Below are positions 9,374 to 18,434 of a stretch of 64,000 bases of DNA, in pieces. Source of the stretch: Marinigracilibium pacificum (GTDB taxonomy: Bacteria > Bacteroidota > Bacteroidia > Cytophagales > Cyclobacteriaceae); NCBI RefSeq assembly GCF_012926615.1, contig NZ_JABBNU010000001.1, positions 496,001 to 560,000 of the forward strand, read 5' to 3'. Numbering within the stretch: position 1 is the first letter of the stretch; every line of letters starts with the position of its first letter. Position numbers and translations under genes: made by a program. The notes under the pieces are model-generated. The model was not told the origin of the DNA. It ran no database searches and was given only the letters and a program-made list of their open reading frames with translations.

Positions 9374-10507
9374 ATGTCAGATAATAAATATGCCTTTGAA
9401 ACAAGAGCGATAAAGTCAGTTGAACCTTCAGGTGAGAAGGTTACACCAGTTGCATCTCCAATCTATTTATCTACAACCTACCTTAGAAATGAGGATGGCT
9501 CTTATAACTCTGATTTTGTTTATAGCAGGACATCTAACCCAAACAGAAATAAGCTTGAAGAAGCATGCGCTTTACTTGAAGGTGGTAAAGAGGGGTTTGC
9601 CTTCTCTTCAGGGATGGCAGCAATTGAAGCTGTGTTTAAGTGCCTGAAGTCAGGTGATCATGTTATTATTCCTGATGATGCATATTTTGCAGTATTTAAA
9701 CTCTTAAAGGAAGTGTTTTCTCGTTGGGGACTTGAGTTTACTCAGGTTGACATGTCTGATTTAAATCAAGTGCGGAGTGCACTCAAGAAGAATACTAAAA
9801 TGATTTGGCTGGAATCTCCTTCCAACCCACTATTAAAGATCTCGGATATCAGTGAAATTGCTAAGATTGCTAAAGGAAAGGGTATTTGGGTTGCCGTTGA
9901 TAATACCTGGCCTACTCCGGTATTACAAAATCCATTAAAATTAGGTGCAGATATAGTCATTCATTCAACTACTAAATACTTTGGAGGGCATTCAGATGTT
10001 TTGGGAGGAGTAGTGATTATAAATGAAGAAAAAGAATTATCTGAATTACTGCATAATATTCAAAATTTAGGAGGGGGTGTATTATCACCTTTTGATTCAT
10101 GGCTGACAGCACGAGGAATTCAAACGATGCATCTAAGAGTTACAAAGCAATGTGATTCTGCTTTTGAATTAGCTAAGTTCTTATCCGGGCACCGTGCAAT
10201 CGACAAGGTGTTTTATCCGGGACTAAAAGAGCATTCCGGACACGAAATAGCAAAAAAACAAATGCCAAATGGTTTCGGAGCAATGCTCTCGATCCTGGTT
10301 AAAGGAGGAAGTAAAGAGGCCATTGCGCTTTCAAATGAACTTGAGCTGTTTTCTACTGCTACTTCATTGGGTGGAGTTGAAAGTTTAATTGAACATAGGA
10401 AGTCGGTTGAAGGGCCTGATAGCTCAACTCCGGAAAATCTTTTGAGGATATCTGTGGGACTTGAAAATATTGACGACCTATGTAATGATTTTCATCGTAT
10501 TTTGTAA
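9374..10507 (+). CDS. PLP-dependent trans-sulfuration enzyme (cystathionine gamma-synthase/lyase family)
   Basis: This 377-residue Cys/Met-metabolism PLP enzyme is full length. The PLP lysine is Lys201 in HSTTKYFGGHSDVLGG, and the phosphate-binding region FAFSSGMAAIEA lies near residue 80. The family covers cystathionine gamma-synthase, cystathionine beta- and gamma-lyase and methionine gamma-lyase, which the sequence alone does not separate well. It follows the K+ channel gene by 11 bp with no metabolic partner nearby. An activity linking cysteine, homocysteine and methionine is likely. Confidence 0.9.
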   Translation: MSDNKYAFETRAIKSVEPSGEKVTPVASPIYLSTTYLRNEDGSYNSDFVYSRTSNPNRNKLEEACALLEGGKEGFAFSSGMAAIEAVFKCLKSGDHVIIPDDAYFAVFKLLKEVFSRWGLEFTQVDMSDLNQVRSALKKNTKMIWLESPSNPLLKISDISEIAKIAKGKGIWVAVDNTWPTPVLQNPLKLGADIVIHSTTKYFGGHSDVLGGVVIINEEKELSELLHNIQNLGGGVLSPFDSWLTARGIQTMHLRVTKQCDSAFELAKFLSGHRAIDKVFYPGLKEHSGHEIAKKQMPNGFGAMLSILVKGGSKEAIALSNELELFSTATSLGGVESLIEHRKSVEGPDSSTPENLLRISVGLENIDDLCNDFHRIL

Positions 10508-10567
10508 ATAAATTAAGTCCTAATACTTAACATTGCGACTTACTTTTTTATTTTAAAAAAATCAAAT

Positions 10568-11410
10568 ATGAAAATGAATTCTAATTTTTTATCTGGGATG
10601 TTTATCCTAATGCTTACAATGTTATTAAGTGCTTGTGGAGATGATGAGGTAAAAGTAAATGATGAACTAGTAATAGTTGATAAAACTACTGGGGCATTCT
10701 ATAGTGTTAATCCAGAGGATGGAACAATGACAATGTCTGATAAAGTATTTACCTATACATCAGGGGATACTTTAAAAAGTGTAAGAAGTATAGTATTGGA
10801 TAAAAGCAATAACCAATTCTATGGTACTACTACAACTAATCCTACAGATGGATTAATTTTTAAAGCTAATTCTTCAGATCTAAAAGTTTCTGTTATAAAT
10901 AGTAATAGTGAAAACGCCTGGGATGCAATGGCATCAATTCTTTTAAATGGAAGTGACTTATTAGCTGTTGGATACTTTAATTCACCATTCTCAACTCAAT
11001 CAATTGTAAAAATGGGTAAGGATGGAATTGTAAATGACACTATTCCTTTTACAAATGGTGACCCTTGCTGTGGAATAGGTGTTTCGTTTGGTGATACAAA
11101 TAATGAGCTTTGGATAGGTGATTATGATGCTATTATTCATGTATCAAATCTGAATGGAGAAATTTCAGAATCTATCAATATGTCTTTAGTTGGATTTACA
11201 GGTATAGATGAATCTGAGTTTACTTTAATGTCAATGGTAAAATATAATGATACAATGTATGGTATTGGATATAGCTTTATTAGTAAACTTCAGTATTTTG
11301 TAGAAATAGATATGGCTACAAATGAAATATTATATATCAGTAACTTAACTGAAAGTGCAGGTTCACCTAAATATTTAGCTTTAAGTGCAGTTCCAGAGAA
11401 TATCTTTTAA
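10568..11410 (+). CDS. Hypothetical lipoprotein, SMP-30-like propeller candidate
   Basis: The lipobox LLSAC puts the lipidated Cys at residue 23. It is followed by GDDE, an acidic stretch like the lipoprotein export signal that sends Bacteroidota lipoproteins to the cell surface. The mature part (about 255 residues) is rich in beta strands with repeated short segments such as LVIVDKTTGAFYSVNPEDG and WIGDYDAIIHVSNLNG, which resemble propeller blades. I recognise no catalytic motif. It is a single gene with a strong terminator downstream. Confidence 0.7.
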   Translation: MKMNSNFLSGMFILMLTMLLSACGDDEVKVNDELVIVDKTTGAFYSVNPEDGTMTMSDKVFTYTSGDTLKSVRSIVLDKSNNQFYGTTTTNPTDGLIFKANSSDLKVSVINSNSENAWDAMASILLNGSDLLAVGYFNSPFSTQSIVKMGKDGIVNDTIPFTNGDPCCGIGVSFGDTNNELWIGDYDAIIHVSNLNGEISESINMSLVGFTGIDESEFTLMSMVKYNDTMYGIGYSFISKLQYFVEIDMATNEILYISNLTESAGSPKYLALSAVPENIF

Positions 11411-11433
11411 TTAATATATTTAATAATACTAAG

Positions 11434-11467
11434 AATAGGTTGCCCTACCAGGCGGCCTATTTTTTTA
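11434..11467 (+). terminator. Rho-independent terminator
   Basis: AATAGGTTGCC pairs with GGCGGCCTATT (two G-U pairs), loop CTACCA, followed by seven Ts. It ends the lipoprotein gene at 10568-11410. Confidence 0.85.
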
Positions 11468-11551
11468 TGCCTTATGTTAGAAATGAAAGGATATTGATTT
11501 TTTTAGAATTTATAATAATATCATCTTGCAACCTCATAAATATTCAGCTCT

Positions 11552-12202
11552 ATGAAAAGATTTTTTATACTAATACCATTTTTGATTTTTTTAGTTTCAT
11601 GTGGAGATGAAACAGTAGAAACAGGTGATAATTTTGAGGCTGTAACCCTTCCTGATAGTTCAGTAGTTTATTTGAATCACAATAGTAAAATCAGCTATGA
11701 TGAAGACTTTGAAGAAAGAATTGTCAACCTTGAAGGTGAAGCATTTTTTGATGTTGTTCCTGGCGACACTAGATTTAAAGTGGTAACTGAAAATGGTGAA
11801 GTTGAAGTTGAGGGTACATCTTTTAATGTCGTTTCAATAAAAACGGATATTAATGTAGAAGTTGTTACCGGAATTGTTCATTTACATAGTCACGGACATA
11901 AGCATAAACTAAGAGCTGGGCAGCATGGTTTTTTCCACCCGGGAAATAAAGGGATAACAATTTCTAGAGCTAAGCATAGACACAACTCATGGTTAGATTT
12001 ACTTGTTGTTGACCTAAAGATTAAAGGATTTCACCCTGGCAAGGGACATAGAAAGTGGATTAAAGGAAATAATGGTAGAGGAAACAACTCTATAAAGTTT
12101 AAGTCAGGGAAAGGTGGTAAAGTTCATATTAAAAGCCACGGTGGAAAAGGAAATGGCCACAAGGGAAAAGGTAATAAAGGGAAAGTAAAAGTAAAATTTT
12201 AA
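11552..12202 (+). CDS. Stand-alone FecR-domain lipoprotein with basic His/Gly/Lys tail
   Basis: The lipobox FLVSC (Cys17) is followed by GDET. Residues 25-115 match the FecR periplasmic fold: LPDSSVVYLNHNSKISYD, the LEGEAFFDV motif, and FKVVTENGEVEVEGTSFNV. Ordinary FecR proteins are inner-membrane anti-sigma factors, but here there is no cytoplasmic part and no sigma factor gene nearby. The C-terminal 70 residues are almost entirely Gly, Lys, His, Asn and Ser (GKGNGHKGKGNKGKVKVKF), strongly basic and metal-binding in character. It is flanked by terminators on both sides, so it is its own transcription unit. Function unknown. Confidence 0.75.
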   Translation: MKRFFILIPFLIFLVSCGDETVETGDNFEAVTLPDSSVVYLNHNSKISYDEDFEERIVNLEGEAFFDVVPGDTRFKVVTENGEVEVEGTSFNVVSIKTDINVEVVTGIVHLHSHGHKHKLRAGQHGFFHPGNKGITISRAKHRHNSWLDLLVVDLKIKGFHPGKGHRKWIKGNNGRGNNSIKFKSGKGGKVHIKSHGGKGNGHKGKGNKGKVKVKF

Positions 12203-12208
12203 TAGATT

Positions 12209-12241
12209 AAGCGGTTTGAATTTTCAAGCCGCTTTTTTTTT
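12209..12241 (+). terminator. Rho-independent terminator
   Basis: AAGCGGTTTGA pairs with TCAAGCCGCTT (one G-U pair) around a short loop, followed by eight or more Ts. It ends the FecR-like gene. Confidence 0.9.
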
Positions 12242-12319
12242 GCTCTTTTTGATGTCCGAATTCCAGAGTTCAGACGTTTCAGAAATAAAATAGGGTTAAG
12301 TTGAAATAAAATCTTAACT

Positions 12320-13600
12320 ATGAAAAAACCTTATTCGATACTTTTTGCTACCCTAATTTTTATTTGGGGGTGTTCAACCGACACCAGTTATGATCCGGAG
12401 AGAAGTTATAGTGATATACAAAAAGACCTTACAGCGAAATTTATTCTTGCAAAAGATAGCTCAGTAATAGAGCTGCCAGAAGGCCATTTTCTTTTTGATA
12501 AGAGCTTAAGTATGGAGGGGAAAAAGCATATCACAATCAAAGGTAAAGGTATTGATAAAACCATACTAAGTTTTAAAGGCCAGACTGATGGTGCAGAAGG
12601 GTTGAGAATTACCAATTGTGAAAATATTACTCTTGAAGACTTTACTGTTGAAGATGCTGCAGGGGATAATATCAAGGTAATGGATACCAAAAATATTGCA
12701 TTCAGAAGAATGAAAGTAGCCTGGACAGGTGCCATAGATGAAGATAATGGAGCTTATGGATTCTACCCTGTTATGTGTAGTGGTGTTTTGATTGAAGAGT
12801 GCGAATCAATGGGCTCTAGTGATGCGGGGTTGTACGTAGGGCAATCTGAGAATGTTGTCATCAGAAATAATAAGGTTTATCAAAATGTCGCTGGCATTGA
12901 AAGTGAAAACTCTGATAATGTTGAAATCTACGGAAATGAGGTTTATGATAACACTGGAGGAATACTTGTTTTTAACCTACCAGGCTTAAGTAGATATGGT
13001 CGAAACATCAAAGTTTATGATAACAATGTCTACTCAAACAATAGAAATAATTTTAGTGTACCAGGAGCAATAGTAGGATACGTGCCTGCTGGAACCGGAA
13101 TGATTATCCTGGCGACAAGTAATGTTGAAGTTTATAACAATTCAATTACTGATCACAAAACTGCCGGAATTTCGATAGTAAGCTATGAACTAATAAAGGC
13201 CATGGATGAGATGGATAGTGAAAAGCCAGAAGATGCTGATTTACCTGCAGGGGTAGCTTCATTCAATTCGGATTATGCAAGTGATGTTAATTATGATCCT
13301 TATCCTGGCAGAATCTATTTACACAACAATAATTATGATAATGATAAGTGGATCCCGGATTTAAATTCAGATATCGGGAAATTATTGCTTTTCAAAAAAG
13401 GATTTAAAACTCCTGACATTGTAATTGATGGTATTTTACCTGATAACTATCTGGCTGATAATGGGCAGGTCAATGATCTTTATAAAATTTGCCTGGATGA
13501 AAATGAGAAAGTGAAATTTCTATATCTGGATGCAGAAAATGATTTTGAAGGAATTCATGAAGATATAAATTCGTATCAATGCGAAACTTCGTTGCTATAA
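12320..13600 (+). CDS. Parallel beta-helix lipoprotein (TIGR03805-like)
   Basis: The lipobox ends at Cys18 (IFIWGC). Right-handed beta-helix repeats cover about residues 70-290, with recurring N-V-x-I-x-x-N-x-V-Y turns such as NVEIYGNEVYDNTGGI and NVEVYNNSITDHKTAGI, similar to NosD and pectate-lyase-like folds. It overlaps the downstream diheme cytochrome gene by 22 bp, so translation is probably coupled. This beta-helix protein plus cytochrome-like protein pair is a recurrent two-gene unit (families TIGR03805 and TIGR03806 as I recall) of unknown function. Both are lipoproteins and likely work together in the envelope. Confidence 0.85.
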   Translation: MKKPYSILFATLIFIWGCSTDTSYDPERSYSDIQKDLTAKFILAKDSSVIELPEGHFLFDKSLSMEGKKHITIKGKGIDKTILSFKGQTDGAEGLRITNCENITLEDFTVEDAAGDNIKVMDTKNIAFRRMKVAWTGAIDEDNGAYGFYPVMCSGVLIEECESMGSSDAGLYVGQSENVVIRNNKVYQNVAGIESENSDNVEIYGNEVYDNTGGILVFNLPGLSRYGRNIKVYDNNVYSNNRNNFSVPGAIVGYVPAGTGMIILATSNVEVYNNSITDHKTAGISIVSYELIKAMDEMDSEKPEDADLPAGVASFNSDYASDVNYDPYPGRIYLHNNNYDNDKWIPDLNSDIGKLLLFKKGFKTPDIVIDGILPDNYLADNGQVNDLYKICLDENEKVKFLYLDAENDFEGIHEDINSYQCETSLL

Positions 13601-14658
13601 TATTAACCTCTATTTTTCTTTTTTGGGGCTGTTCTGATAAGAAAGCTGTCGATAGATCCAAAACCGAGGATTTCAGTCCTGAACCTGAACTAATAGAGAC
13701 GTATGGGTTGGGTAATGCCTGGTTGTCTGAATATGGATTCTTTAGTGGGGATTTAAAAGAGCTGATTCCTGCTGAGAATGTATATTCTTATGAAATAAAC
13801 ACGCCACTGTTTTCTGACTATGCTATAAAGAGGCGGTTTATTTATCTCCCTGAAGGAAGTTCAATGCATTTTGTTTCAAATGATGTATTGAATTTTCCTG
13901 TAGGGACAGTTCTGATTAAAAATTTTTATTATGAAGAATTAAATAGCAAAGGCAATAAGATTATTGAAACAAGGCTTTTGATTAGAAATGAGGATGACTG
14001 GAAGCCTTTAACATATATCTGGAAGAATGATCAGACTGATGCATATCTTGAAATTGTAGGAGCTAAAAAGCAAGTTAGTTTTTATTCACCTGAAGGGAAG
14101 AAATTAGATATTAAGTATTCGATTCCTGATCTTAATCAATGCCAAAATTGCCATAATAAAAATGAAGTTTTAACTCCTATTGGTCCGACTGCTGCACAGC
14201 TAAATAAAATTGTAAATATTAAGGGCGAAAAAGTTAATCAACTGGTGGCCTTTGCATCAAATGGAAATTTAAAGGATATGCCAAGTCTTGAGCATGTTTC
14301 GGTTATTGCAAAATGGGATAGCCCAGAATATTCAATAAGCGAGCGAGCAAGAGCCTATCTGGATATTAATTGTGGTCATTGTCATAATCCTGGGGGTTCG
14401 GCAAAAACATCCGGATTAAATCTGACTCTAACTGAAAAGGATCCGCATAAACTTGGTATTGATAAAAAACCTGTTGCTGCAGGAAAGGCATCAGGTAATC
14501 TTTTATATGACATTGTTAAAGGGAAACCTGAGCAATCAATAGTATTGTTCAGAATGAATTCTGATAAGCCAGAAATTATGATGCCGGAGCTTGGCCGATC
14601 ATTAATTCACCAGGAAGGAGTTGAATTGATTAAGGCCTGGATAAAAGAAATGGACTAA
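13579..14658 (+). CDS. Diheme c-type cytochrome-like lipoprotein (SO2930/HNE_0200-like)
   Basis: This lipoprotein has Cys18 in FLFWGC and two CxxCH haem sites: C188-Q-N-C-H192 and C265-G-H-C-H269. The region ahead of the first site (about 40-180) is a conserved domain of this family (NTPLFSDYAIKRRFIYLP). The start lies 22 bp inside the preceding beta-helix gene, in a +1-shifted frame, indicating coupling. Known members of this pair are uncharacterised; two haems suggest electron transfer or oxidation of a substrate held by the beta-helix partner, which is inference. Confidence 0.85.
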   Translation: MRNFVAIILTSIFLFWGCSDKKAVDRSKTEDFSPEPELIETYGLGNAWLSEYGFFSGDLKELIPAENVYSYEINTPLFSDYAIKRRFIYLPEGSSMHFVSNDVLNFPVGTVLIKNFYYEELNSKGNKIIETRLLIRNEDDWKPLTYIWKNDQTDAYLEIVGAKKQVSFYSPEGKKLDIKYSIPDLNQCQNCHNKNEVLTPIGPTAAQLNKIVNIKGEKVNQLVAFASNGNLKDMPSLEHVSVIAKWDSPEYSISERARAYLDINCGHCHNPGGSAKTSGLNLTLTEKDPHKLGIDKKPVAAGKASGNLLYDIVKGKPEQSIVLFRMNSDKPEIMMPELGRSLIHQEGVELIKAWIKEMD

Positions 14659-14683
14659 TAAGGTTAGTCCGTTTCTTTTTCTA

Positions 14684-14710
14684 TTTTGGTTGTTATCTTT
14701 ATAACCAAAA
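14684..14710 (+). promoter_or_regulatory. Inverted repeat ending at the ribosome binding site of the AraC gene
   Basis: TTTTGGTT (14684-14691) and AACCAAAA (14703-14710) form an 8-bp inverted repeat. The right arm merges into AAAAGG, the likely Shine-Dalgarno sequence for the GTG start at 14721. It could be an autoregulatory operator or an RNA hairpin that masks the site; both are inference. Confidence 0.35.
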
Positions 14711-14720
14711 GGCATGACCC

Positions 14721-15854
14721 GTGTATTTTAACTTATTTAATTTACTTATCTTTTTTGGAGTGTTCCAGGGGATAATCCTGGGAGTTGTATTGCTTTCTCT
14801 TCGTAAAAAAGGAGACATGAATACAATATTTCTATCATGCCTTATTTTTAGTTTATCTCTTTCGATAGGAAAACATTTAATAATTGATTTATATAAAGAA
14901 AATGAATGGGGACATGCTTTGATATTGCCAGTTTCCTGTTTCCTCTTGATGGGGCCTTTTCTTTATTTTTATGTGAAGACCACATTAGGTAAGAAAATAA
15001 TTCCAGGGAAAAACTTATTTCTTCACTTATTACCGGGATTAATTTTTCTCATTATCCAGATTGTAATCTTTATCAATACCTGGATTAGTAACTCCGTAGT
15101 TCACCAAAGTATTATATCATTTTTTCAACTTTGTGAACAAGGACTTGGGTTGATTTCTTTAGTAGTTTATGGCATTCTAAGCTTGAAAAAAGTAATCCGG
15201 TATCAAAAAGCAATCACAGATTATTACTCAAATATTGAGTACATCACCTTACAATGGCTCATAAATCTGCTAATAGCTTTATTTCTGGGATGGTTACTGA
15301 TTCTTTTTATGACTCTAATTGATTTAATCATTTATGGGTTTACCTTGCCTCAGTCAGCGTATTATTTTGTGTTTATTTATATTGGCATAATCATTCATTA
15401 TTTTGGCTTGAGGAAATTAACAATGACTCATTTCCCAATCTTAAGGCCTTTAGAGCAGATCAATACCACAGTTAATGATAATACTGAAGAAATTGAGGAG
15501 GAAAGAGATGACGCAAAGGTTGAGATTGAAAAGCTTGAAGAAATAATGGTTACAGAAAAGCCTTACCTTGATCCAAATTTAACTTTAGACAGCCTTTCAG
15601 AAATGGTAGGAATCCACAGTAAGAAGCTATCAACAATATTGAATCAAAAAATGAATACAAGCTTTTATGATTTTATCAATACTGCCAGAGTAGAGGAGGT
15701 AAAACGAAAAATTAATGATTCTAACCATTCTCATTTAACAATATTAGGGATAGCTCTTGAGTCCGGGTTTAATTCAAAATCCAGTTTTAATGCAATCTTC
15801 AAGAAATATACAGGAATGACTCCCCGCGAATTCAAAAATCAAAAACCATCCTAA
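14721..15854 (+). CDS. Membrane-bound AraC-family transcriptional regulator
   Basis: About seven hydrophobic segments fill residues 1-235, followed by a charged linker (EEIEEERDDAKVEIEKLEE). A C-terminal AraC-type double helix-turn-helix occupies about 275-377, with the family signature GFNSKSSFNAIFKKYTGMTPREF. Such 7TM-AraC proteins are common in Bacteroidota and probably sense a signal in the membrane. The start is GTG with AAAAGG 9 bp upstream; no in-frame ATG fits. The next gene begins at the base after its stop codon, so the two form an operon. Confidence 0.88.
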   Translation: MYFNLFNLLIFFGVFQGIILGVVLLSLRKKGDMNTIFLSCLIFSLSLSIGKHLIIDLYKENEWGHALILPVSCFLLMGPFLYFYVKTTLGKKIIPGKNLFLHLLPGLIFLIIQIVIFINTWISNSVVHQSIISFFQLCEQGLGLISLVVYGILSLKKVIRYQKAITDYYSNIEYITLQWLINLLIALFLGWLLILFMTLIDLIIYGFTLPQSAYYFVFIYIGIIIHYFGLRKLTMTHFPILRPLEQINTTVNDNTEEIEEERDDAKVEIEKLEEIMVTEKPYLDPNLTLDSLSEMVGIHSKKLSTILNQKMNTSFYDFINTARVEEVKRKINDSNHSHLTILGIALESGFNSKSSFNAIFKKYTGMTPREFKNQKPS

Positions 15855-16697
15855 ATGAAAAAAGTATTTTTAATCACTCTGTTTTTGGCTGGCCTTTTTA
15901 TTGATCTAAGCGCTCAGAGAAATACACCTTTGGATTTAGCTAAGGAGATTTTTGGAGAGGATAGAGTGTATGGGATTGATAGATATACTTATGGAGAATA
16001 TAAAGGGAAGCCTAATGGTACTCACCTTGCAAAAGGGGTAGTTAAACAATTTGAACTTTTGAATCAAAATGAATTAACAGCTGTTGTGGTAATGAACTTG
16101 ACTGATTCCACTGGGAAATTCCTGATTGATGCCTATTTACATTTTAGGTATGATGATTACTGGAAGATGGAAGCTTTCAGAACCCTGGCTGGAACCGGAG
16201 TTTACTATGAATTTCTGGATCAGGTCGAAGGGTTAAATGATTCTCAGTTAGATAGTTTAGTAACAGAGGCTAATTTGAATAAGAGTGAACAAGATAAAAT
16301 TACAATTGATGATATTTACTTTGACATTGATAACAGTAAATTAATTCTTTCTTCTGATGAAGTTTTAAAAAGGTATTTCCAAGAAAATAAGAGTTCATTT
16401 ATGATGATTAGGGATTCTGTTGTTAGTGGCTTTGGAAGTAATTCTTATTCAGTTGATAAAACCAGGGATATTTCTGATCAATACAGGAAAGACTTAACAA
16501 AATTGAGGATAAGTTCCCTAACTATCGGTGGGTATCTTTGTGAAACATGCATGTTCTTCGTTATAGGTGGAAATGAAGGTAATTCGGTCGGATATTTGTA
16601 TGTTAAAAGTCAAACTGATATTCCAATCATGAGTCCTTCTGAATTTATTATGATCAAAGACCTCGGTGATGGCTGGTATTTATTTAAAACGACATAA
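15855..16697 (+). CDS. Secreted hypothetical protein
   Basis: A signal peptide ([20 protein letters not shown]) precedes a 260-residue soluble domain. I do not recognise the family. Visible features are a mixed alpha/beta composition, a CETC pair near residue 230 and a [15 protein letters not shown] segment close to the end. It starts directly after the stop of the AraC gene and is followed 4 bp later by the VOC gene, so it is cotranscribed and may relate to what the AraC protein senses. Confidence 0.65.
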   Translation: MKKVFLITLFLAGLFIDLSAQRNTPLDLAKEIFGEDRVYGIDRYTYGEYKGKPNGTHLAKGVVKQFELLNQNELTAVVVMNLTDSTGKFLIDAYLHFRYDDYWKMEAFRTLAGTGVYYEFLDQVEGLNDSQLDSLVTEANLNKSEQDKITIDDIYFDIDNSKLILSSDEVLKRYFQENKSSFMMIRDSVVSGFGSNSYSVDKTRDISDQYRKDLTKLRISSLTIGGYLCETCMFFVIGGNEGNSVGYLYVKSQTDIPIMSPSEFIMIKDLGDGWYLFKTT

Positions 16698-16701
16698 ACA
16701 T

Positions 16702-17130
16702 ATGAGTAAATTGACACCTTTTCATTTGGCAATTCCTGTAGATAATGTAGAAAAGAACAGGAAATTTTATGGTGAAATATTGGGATGTAATGAAGGTCGA
16801 AGTGACGAGCATTGGGTGGATTTTGATTTTTTTGGTCATCAACTAGTTATACATTACAAGCCACCAACGACCTCTGAAAAAACCGACCATTCAAACTCAG
16901 TAGATGGTCATGATGTTCCAGTCCCTCATTTTGGGGTTATCTTAGAATGGGATGATTGGCATAATCTGGTTTCAAAACTGAAATCTCATGATATTAAGTT
17001 TGTTATCGAACCTTATATCCGGTTTGAAGGTAAGCCTGGTGAACAAGCTACTATGTTTTTTTATGATCCTGCAGGAAATGCACTGGAGTTTAAAGCTTTT
17101 AAGGACCCATCTAAGCTTTTTGCTAAATAA
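16702..17130 (+). CDS. VOC-family (glyoxalase/dioxygenase-like) protein
   Basis: A 142-residue vicinal-oxygen-chelate protein. The first betaalphabeta module starts [17 protein letters not shown] with a candidate metal ligand His, and the second ends in the typical [15 protein letters not shown] with the Glu ligand. It resembles dioxygenase-type VOC proteins found as single genes in marine bacteria; the substrate is unknown. I use the ATG at 16702 because the upstream ATG at 16666 lies inside the preceding gene and adds residues absent from the fold. It is the third gene of the AraC operon. Confidence 0.85.
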   Translation: MSKLTPFHLAIPVDNVEKNRKFYGEILGCNEGRSDEHWVDFDFFGHQLVIHYKPPTTSEKTDHSNSVDGHDVPVPHFGVILEWDDWHNLVSKLKSHDIKFVIEPYIRFEGKPGEQATMFFYDPAGNALEFKAFKDPSKLFAK

Positions 17131-17195
17131 CTAAATAGTTAAATAAGTCTCAGACCTTTCTATTCATAGTTCTTTTCTCTAATTTATGGATAGAT

Positions 17196-18434
17196 ATGTC
17201 TTATTTATCAGAATGGTTTAAGAGATCAGGACCTGGAGCTTTAGTTGCAGCAGCCTTTATTGGGCCTGGTACTGTTACTACAGCTTCTGTAGCCGGAGCC
17301 TCATTTGGATATACTCTTTTGTGGGCGTTGGTTTTTTCAATCATAGCAACCTTAACTGTTCAGGAGATGGCTATCCGACTAGGAATTGTAGGCAAGTTGG
17401 GCGTAGGGCAAGCCATAAGAAAAAAATCAGGTGGAAAGATTATCAAGGTTCTTGCTTCAGCATTAATATTTTCAGCAATTATTGTTGGGAATACTGCCTA
17501 TGAAGGCGGAAACCTTAGAGGAGCCACAATCGGGTTTAGTACATGGAATTTCTCTATTGGAGGTTTAACAATAAATTTTTTCTTTTTATTGGCTGTTGTA
17601 ATAGGCTTTTCCTTTCTCTTTTTTGGTAGAATTTCATATATCGAAAAAGTAATGACAGTTTTTGTCGGGTTGATGGGGCTAATATTTATTTCTACTGCAA
17701 TTTTTATTTCTCCGGATTGGGGTCAAGTACTAAAAGGAATGTTTATGCCAGAGGCTAAAGAAGGTTCGACGGCTATAGTAGTTGGCTTAATTGGTACAAC
17801 AGTAGTTCCTTACAACATCTTTTTACATGCTAATTCATCAAAAAATAAATGGCAAAACGCTGAGGATCTTTCTGCTGCAAGAAAGGATTCTCTGATATCG
17901 ATATTGATCGGTGGACTTATAACTTTTGCCATTGTGATTACTTCATCTGTAGCTTATGAGGCTTCCGGGCATCAGTTGTTAGATAAGTCTTCAATTGATC
18001 TTGGGCTTCAGTTAGAGCCATTATTGGGATCATATTCATCAACTTTCATAGGGTTGGGACTTTTTTTTGCTGGATTATCCTCTGCAGTAACCGCGCCATT
18101 GGCAGCAGCATATACAGGCAGTGAAATTTTCAATTTCCCCAATGACAATCGTTCTTCCAGGTTCAGGCTAATTTGGATTATGGTATTTGTGATAGGTTGT
18201 CTGCTATCAATTTCAGGAATAGATTCAATAGGCTTGATCCTTTTTGCCCAAGCAGCAAATGGATTGTTGTTACCTATAGTTGTAGGATTTTTACTCTGGG
18301 TTATGAATAGTAGTAAGATTTTAGGGGATTTTAAAAATGGCATTTGGTCTAATCTTTTAGGAGGACTAGTGTTTTTGATTTCTCTGTATTTAGGTTATAA
18401 TTCATTATCCGGAGTATTTCAACAATTGCAATAA
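17196..18434 (+). CDS. Nramp-family transporter, atypical, in 5-oxoprolinase operon (YcsG-like)
   Basis: This 412-residue protein has about 11 membrane helices and the Nramp fold. The metal ligands of classical Nramp proteins are absent: TM1 has G23-P-G-T26 where DPGN is normal, and TM6 has V204-P-Y-N207 where MPH(N) is normal. It is followed, overlapping by one base (TAATG), by pxpA, pxpB and pxpC. Bacillus subtilis has a comparable arrangement in which ycsG sits in the ycsF-kipI-kipA locus. The loss of ligands plus the operon suggest transport of 5-oxoproline or a related organic compound rather than Mn2+ or Fe2+, which is inference. Confidence 0.85.
   Translation: MSYLSEWFKRSGPGALVAAAFIGPGTVTTASVAGASFGYTLLWALVFSIIATLTVQEMAIRLGIVGKLGVGQAIRKKSGGKIIKVLASALIFSAIIVGNTAYEGGNLRGATIGFSTWNFSIGGLTINFFFLLAVVIGFSFLFFGRISYIEKVMTVFVGLMGLIFISTAIFISPDWGQVLKGMFMPEAKEGSTAIVVGLIGTTVVPYNIFLHANSSKNKWQNAEDLSAARKDSLISILIGGLITFAIVITSSVAYEASGHQLLDKSSIDLGLQLEPLLGSYSSTFIGLGLFFAGLSSAVTAPLAAAYTGSEIFNFPNDNRSSRFRLIWIMVFVIGCLLSISGIDSIGLILFAQAANGLLLPIVVGFLLWVMNSSKILGDFKNGIWSNLLGGLVFLISLYLGYNSLSGVFQQLQ

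Noticed and set aside
16666-16701. Earlier start of the VOC gene
   Set aside because: It lies inside the preceding gene and adds 12 residues not belonging to the VOC fold.
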